Made by a program: the position numbers and the translations under genes
Shown: positions 48,376 to 64,000 of the stretch, in pieces
Position numbering within the stretch: position 1 is the first letter of the stretch
Layout: the number at the start of each line of letters is the position of its first letter
DNA from: Mactromeris polynyma
Lineage: Eukaryota; Mollusca; Bivalvia; Venerida; Mactridae
DNA: 64,000 nt
Assembly (NCBI GenBank): GCA_032209605.1
Contig: JASFXZ010000038.1
Location: forward strand, 124,001-188,000
Direction of reading: 5' to 3'
The notes under the pieces: generated by a model
Told to the model about the DNA's origin: nothing
Seen by the model: only the letters and a program-made list of their open reading frames with translations
The model's database searches: none

Positions 48376-48553
48376 CAGTCGGACCTCGTTTATTCGACAT
48401 TCTTTTATCTGACTACTTGGCATCATCCGAAATAAAAATCAGGTTCCGATGTATCTTCGTAGGCACATCGAATTGAAATGGGCTATTCGAAATCATGTAT
48501 TATTCGAAATAACATTTCGGAACCGATGAATTCGAATGAACAAGGTCTGACTG
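48376..48553. mobile_element. MITE with CAGTCGG ends
   Basis: It starts CAGTCGGACCTCG and ends AAGGTCTGACTG, with the same interior as 6082-6265. TA is not preserved at its edges. Confidence 0.7.
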
Positions 48554-49271
48554 CCCTAACACATTTACATGGAGCCATAAAATGAACCTATTGAAGACAA
48601 AAGGTAGTGTCAGCTTTAACAAGAGCTAGGTAAAGAACATACAACATAAATACTATAGGAAAGGATTTCATTAAGTTAACAAATAAATACTTCATACAAC
48701 AAATATTGAGTACATTTTCATTCTAAGCAATGATAATCAAAGGCATACAAACGACTGATCAATATAACCATTATATAAACCAATTATATTTATACAAAAT
48801 AGTTTGGCCTTAGGACAGCACAATATATGTGGTGTATGTAACTTGCACTTAACCGATTTGTGACTGGAGTCTTATAAAATATACAGCAGGTGTGAATGAT
48901 GATTAAAATTAGCTACAAGCCGTTCTTTAAAAAGAGGAGACAAGCAAGCAGAGCTAATACAATCACAGCAATATTGTGATCATAGAAAAAACACGTTTTC
49001 AAAACTCGTAGGTTATAACACTTGAGACTGTTCTCCAAACTCAAATCTCATTTTACTGTTCAAATTTGAAGTTAAGTTATTAATGGTTAAATGTTGAAAT
49101 TGACCATACGGTATTGTTTTGTTTTCATCGGGTTTTACACCGTTTTTCAACAAATTTTCAGTTATAAACGGCGGCCAATTGACCTTACCAGTTTTCCTGG
49201 AATTAAATATCAACCAGTTCGCACATAACTGCCAACTTCTTCTCGTATGAAGTACATGACCATAGCCAATG

Positions 49272-49345
49272 TCAAAAACCCAGATCTGGCGGATGACAGT
49301 CTAGCTTTCTACCAATTGAGCTAGCCAGATGGGCTTAAGTATTGT
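49272..49345 (-). repeat. tRNA-derived SINE head
   Basis: The minus strand reads 'ggctagctcaattggtagaa' (A box), then 'agatctgggtttttgacatt' in B-box position. The acceptor stem does not pair. Confidence 0.5.
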
Positions 49346-49646
49346 GTGCAACATAACTCACCTAATATTTACTGAATGTATTCAAAGTATATGAGTTTAT
49401 ATAGGACCAAAATAAGTTATGAACGTTTTGAGCATGAAGACTGATATCAAGTGTTCTAACCACAGACCCTGTGAGTTGAACAAGTTATCATCAAGTTTAA
49501 AGGTGAATCAATGGATACTTAAGTCTTACTATAACGGTTGTACAATAAATGTGTTTAGTAGCCACAATATTTCATTTGGAGCAACATATTTGCCAAGGAG
49601 TCATTGAAACTAGATGATGCAAATAGAGTTTATAAACACTTCTGAT

Positions 49647-49794
49647 TGGTTTAGAGTTCTTAATGTCAATGGAAACGAAGCATATAAACCTCATTGTTGA
49701 CATTCTGGTGAAACCTTTCATGGTTTAGAGTTCTTAATGTCAATGGAAACGAAGCATATAAACCTCATTGTTGACATTCTGGTGATACCTTTCA
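49647..49794. repeat. Exact 74-bp tandem duplication
   Basis: The segment starting 'tggtttagagttcttaatgt' occurs twice head to tail (49647 and 49721) with almost no difference. Confidence 0.9.
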
Positions 49795-51900
49795 TCTACT
49801 TTATGACACAGCAGTCCCATATACATAATAAAGGAGAAATCAACTTGTACAGGGTGTTCAAAAAGTTTGTGCACAAAGTTCGAATTAAGATATAATGAAG
49901 AAATGCTGTGTACACTTGCTTTATTTCGCATCACGAATGATACTGATTATTTCATGAATGTCTGTTTTATTTAGAACTCTCACGCAGAAGTAAACTATTG
50001 GTCTATAGTGATGTAGATGGAAAGAGCATTTAAAAAAGATGCTAAAATTCAAACTTTGTGAACAAACTTTTTTAACACCCTGTATACACAGAACATTGTA
50101 AGTGCACTTAGGTACTGAATAAGTGTCATCATTATGTATATTGGTATTGGTATATTACAAGACATCAAAACAAAGACTTTACATTTTTAATTTTTAAGTT
50201 AGTGAAATAAAAACATGATCTACATTTTACAAGAAATAATTTTGGCAGTTCTATAAACGCATATTGTCTGTTCCTCTATCATCAATCATTTAGGCCACAT
50301 TAACATGCCCATGTGAATTTTACCCGTTAATGTGAAATAAAAACAGTTCTTACACAAGTGCCTAAAACCAATTCCTGAAAACTTATTAAGCTATTGAACC
50401 TGGAAAACATGGTACAGTATTTGATTATAACATTACTGCACTTCAGTGTCCTTAAATTTTAATATCATTCAATGTGTGTATCAATGCAAAAGTCATTGGC
50501 AGTTAGTATCAACAAGTGGCCAATGTTACATCTAAGTATATAACACCACAAAATCTCAATCAGAATACCTGCACAAAGATCACAATTTTATTCACAGATT
50601 TTTTGAATCAGCACAGTAGAAAAATATGTCTATCAACAGATCAAGATTGTAACTACAAGAAAAATGAGAAATAACACAGCACATGACAAACAACAATGAA
50701 GTTTTCTAGCATAAGAATGGAACTATCGTAGCTGAGTTTTATTGCAGATGAACCTAGACCGTTTGGTCATCTAACAGGGCCTTAGATAAATAAAAAGCCA
50801 GGATCGTACAGGGAAATTTCCAGCTGTTAGGATGGACAAAGACTCGGAGCAAACACTTGGGTAGGACCATCGACCTTGGACAAGCTAGCTGGATTTGCAT
50901 GCAAATAAGTGCAAGTGCAAGAAAGGATTCACTGAAAGATGTTTAGTCACTAAAATTTTGACCAATCAAACAAAAAATGGTGTATAGTATTGGTATTAAT
51001 ATAAATATAGCAAATTAATTCAAACCAACCGATGTAACTCACACAATTAACCTTATTCTTTTTTGTACCTCAATTTTCTGTCAGCAACTTTTACTGCAGT
51101 TCTATCTTATACAAATACAACACTGCCTATGTTCAGCATACATGGTAGTGTAGCAGAGGATAATAACAGATAGAATCCAATATACAGATAACTTAATCAG
51201 CAGATTGAGAAATAATGTACATATACCCAGAGAAATATATACACAACAGTCAGATATCAGATGTCAAGTCTTACGAAATAAGATGGTATCTATGAAAGGC
51301 TTGATCTGTACAATAAATTTCTCTAATAAAACGGAAATCGAGGGGTGAACACAAAACAAGTGTATCTCTTTTATTCATATTCAAATATACTTGTTTTGCA
51401 TCCACTCTTGAACATGAACCCTACAGAAGTCTGACATAATATCACAATACTGGGCTACATCGCTATGACAACACAATTTAATTACATCCCTGTGTCTGAC
51501 TAGCAGATTAATCCTCTTACATTCATCCTAAGAGAAAACTATAGCAACATTGCTCTGTTTGTAGATAAGGTGACTGGTCCACTGTCCATTTCAGTGTCTG
51601 TACACTTACAATCATACACGCTATGATCTGTTACACTTTCAGTGAGACTAACTATGCATCATGAGATGAGTTTTATATGGTTATATATTTGTATATACAA
51701 GTATCACAACCATCCTTGAGTACACTAACTCTCTACAACATATCAGTGATGAGGTTAGGCAGTCAGTAATGCAAGGCAAATTGTTGTCAATCTCATCCAT
51801 TGCACTCTCACTAAGGGACATTTATCCACAAATACACAGCACTGATCTTGTATAATCTCTATATGTTCAATGAAATCCCATTATCCTGTGATGTATTCCA

Positions 51901-62317
<10,417 letters not shown>

Positions 62318-64000
62318 CTGAAAAACAGAAAATATCAAATATTAAGGAATATTTGTCAATAATCCCAAATTTTACAATTGATTGTTAATAGAAATGAGAT
62401 TCCATGTTGAATACAATGGCTACTATTGGTCATGGTTGTATGCTTACCCTTTCACTTTTAATAATCAAATATAAATTATAATAAATAATAGAAACATTGT
62501 GGTATCAAACACCAACAGAATTGTGAAAAGAACACAAAAATCACACCAGTATACCGGTACCCTAAAGTAACATTGTATTAAGTGTGGAGAAAAATAGTGT
62601 AATTATCACATTTTCTCATTCTGAAAGCAATAGTGACAACTTTAATTTATAATCACAACCATTTGTGATGTTCAACATATTAAACTTATAACTGTTTGAA
62701 AATGTTGAAATGTTGATATCGAAGTTAAGTCACTTAATGGGAATGACAATTAGCAATCAATATTACATAATCAATGACAAGACTAAACAATTAAGCAGTT
62801 TGTTGATCAGCAATTAAATATATGTCATGAACAAGTAAACAATATTTTAATTACTTTGCTACAACATTGCTATATGTTATAACACTGATGTACACGGTAC
62901 AGCCCTTCATACTTCATGTTCATTGTAATACACACAATATCATGCTTAAACAACTTTTTACTATTTGACATAAACTGTTTTTCTGTAGTTCAAATCATAC
63001 AGTAATGATTTTATTCAACTACTGGTATCTACAAAGCTCATGCAAAATACACATGTACGTTAACAAAGCATGCTCCCATCTTAGGATAAACAATTGATGT
63101 CCACATGTGTACTTCACTAAGTAACAACTTAATCATCCAGCAATTTGTAATTTGAAGGAATCACAGACCATACAAATAAATTCTGTAATTAAGGTCACAA
63201 AAACAGATTTTTCCAAGAAATACAAACATGTATTGAGGGTAAGATTCCTACAATGTGCATTTGAGGTCAGTATTTTTTCACGAGTTTTTTTTAAATTTTG
63301 GTAACCATCCACCTCTGCAGCCAATCCTTTTCAACACTGACCACCAGATAGAATCTATATTCTCTGACATTTTTCAAAATTCTCCAACAACTTGGTGACA
63401 GTAAAAACATTTTAATTTCACTGACTTTTCCCAATATGCTTGGGGGGGGGGGGCACATATATTGATATATTGTATCAGCAACGAGCATGTAAACTAATTA
63501 AAACAGAATTATTATTTAAAAATTACTATCAAATATTGCTAAAATTATAATTTTACCTGGTAAAAACATGCATTCATGTATTGGTTTATAAAGCTTTATA
63601 CCACAGATGACAAATCATATTGTATAGAAATATGGGTCTAAAAACATGCAGAGTGCAAACTATATGTTATATTATCTATCTAGAAATAGAATCATGAGCG
63701 AGCATCTAAAACCTATACCATACCTAGAGGAAATAGAAAGATAAATGCAGAGAAAAATGGCAAAACATGTGGCCTAGTATTCTATGCAATAAGTATGAGC
63801 CTAAGTGAGTAATCATCCAGCTGATTGTGTGAGAAAATCCACTGATCTGTTATGCAGGAAAAGTAAAAAATTCAGACACAAATTGTTTTCCGAGGGACAT
63901 GCTATCTGTGTGCATCTGATGTTGATAATGAATGATGATTCATAGTGTTTTTGTCTACACAATGGGTTTTCATGACGATTCCACCCCACAACGAAGCACA
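62318..64000. other. SMURF intron, upstream exons not reached
   Basis: No exon matching the first half of the second WW domain, the first WW domain or the C2 domain is visible, so the window ends inside an intron. A short frame ending at a donor-like site near 63556 (minus strand, ...HECMFLPG) does not match SMURF. Confidence 0.5.

Larger units (their letters stand above)
45160..51900. other. Gene-free interval between THUMPD1 and SMURF; may include SMURF 3' untranslated region
   Basis: Apart from a SINE fragment, two MITEs, a tRNA-like SINE head and a 74-bp duplication I find no exon. The SMURF stop codon is at 51901 on the minus strand. Minus-strand poly(A)-like signals exist, for example near 45693, but nothing in the sequence fixes the transcript end. 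Confidence 0.4.

Overview
The window is AT-rich animal nuclear DNA with spliced genes, GT-AG introns, AATAAA poly(A) signals and dense short transposon relics. Several dispersed repeats (the CCGTCCGT / 'ggtcaaggtcac' type, the 'tttagctcacct...gagcgatatag...ccctcttgtt' type and the 'aatacccccaca' type) are ones I associate with bivalve molluscs, so I read it as a marine bivalve. That placement is an inference from memory, not a search.

Left third (1-21833): an approximately 8.5 kb unit is tandemly duplicated. Unit 1 is 1-8519 (its left edge lies outside the window), unit 2 is 8520-21600, and a fragment of a third copy is 21601-21833. Each full unit carries one four-exon minus-strand gene, assembled here from splice sites and reading phase because every exon is too short to stand out as an ORF. 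Each encodes a 103-residue protein: signal peptide, eight-cysteine ectodomain, one transmembrane helix and a five-arginine cytosolic tail. The two copies differ mostly by amino-acid-changing substitutions, concentrated in the cysteine-rich exon. Unit 2 was later interrupted by a 5'-truncated non-LTR retrotransposon (16207-18456) and by a 2.5 kb terminal-inverted-repeat DNA element (18939-21418). Unit 1 preserves both empty sites.

Middle (21834-40300): mostly transposon-rich intergenic DNA. It holds a 2.8 kb Mutator-like element (25606-28380) with an 8-bp target duplication and a degenerate 1.4 kb relative (38262-39647), several tRNA-derived SINEs, a possible two-exon small gene (24201-28553), and a clear TMEM220 homologue on the plus strand (30917-34993).

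Right third (40300-64000): a three-exon THUMPD1 homologue (plus strand, 40318-42821; tRNA acetylation adaptor) converges on a SMURF-type HECT E3 ubiquitin ligase (minus strand, 62317 down to 51901). Eleven SMURF exons, from the second WW domain to the stop codon, are visible; the N-terminal part lies beyond position 64000. Two large minisatellites (74 bp and 46 bp units, about 16 copies each) abut SINEs of one family, and a 1 kb inverted-repeat element sits in a SMURF intron.

The conserved genes are not functionally linked to each other as far as the sequence shows. The most novel item is the duplicated cysteine-rich membrane-protein gene pair.
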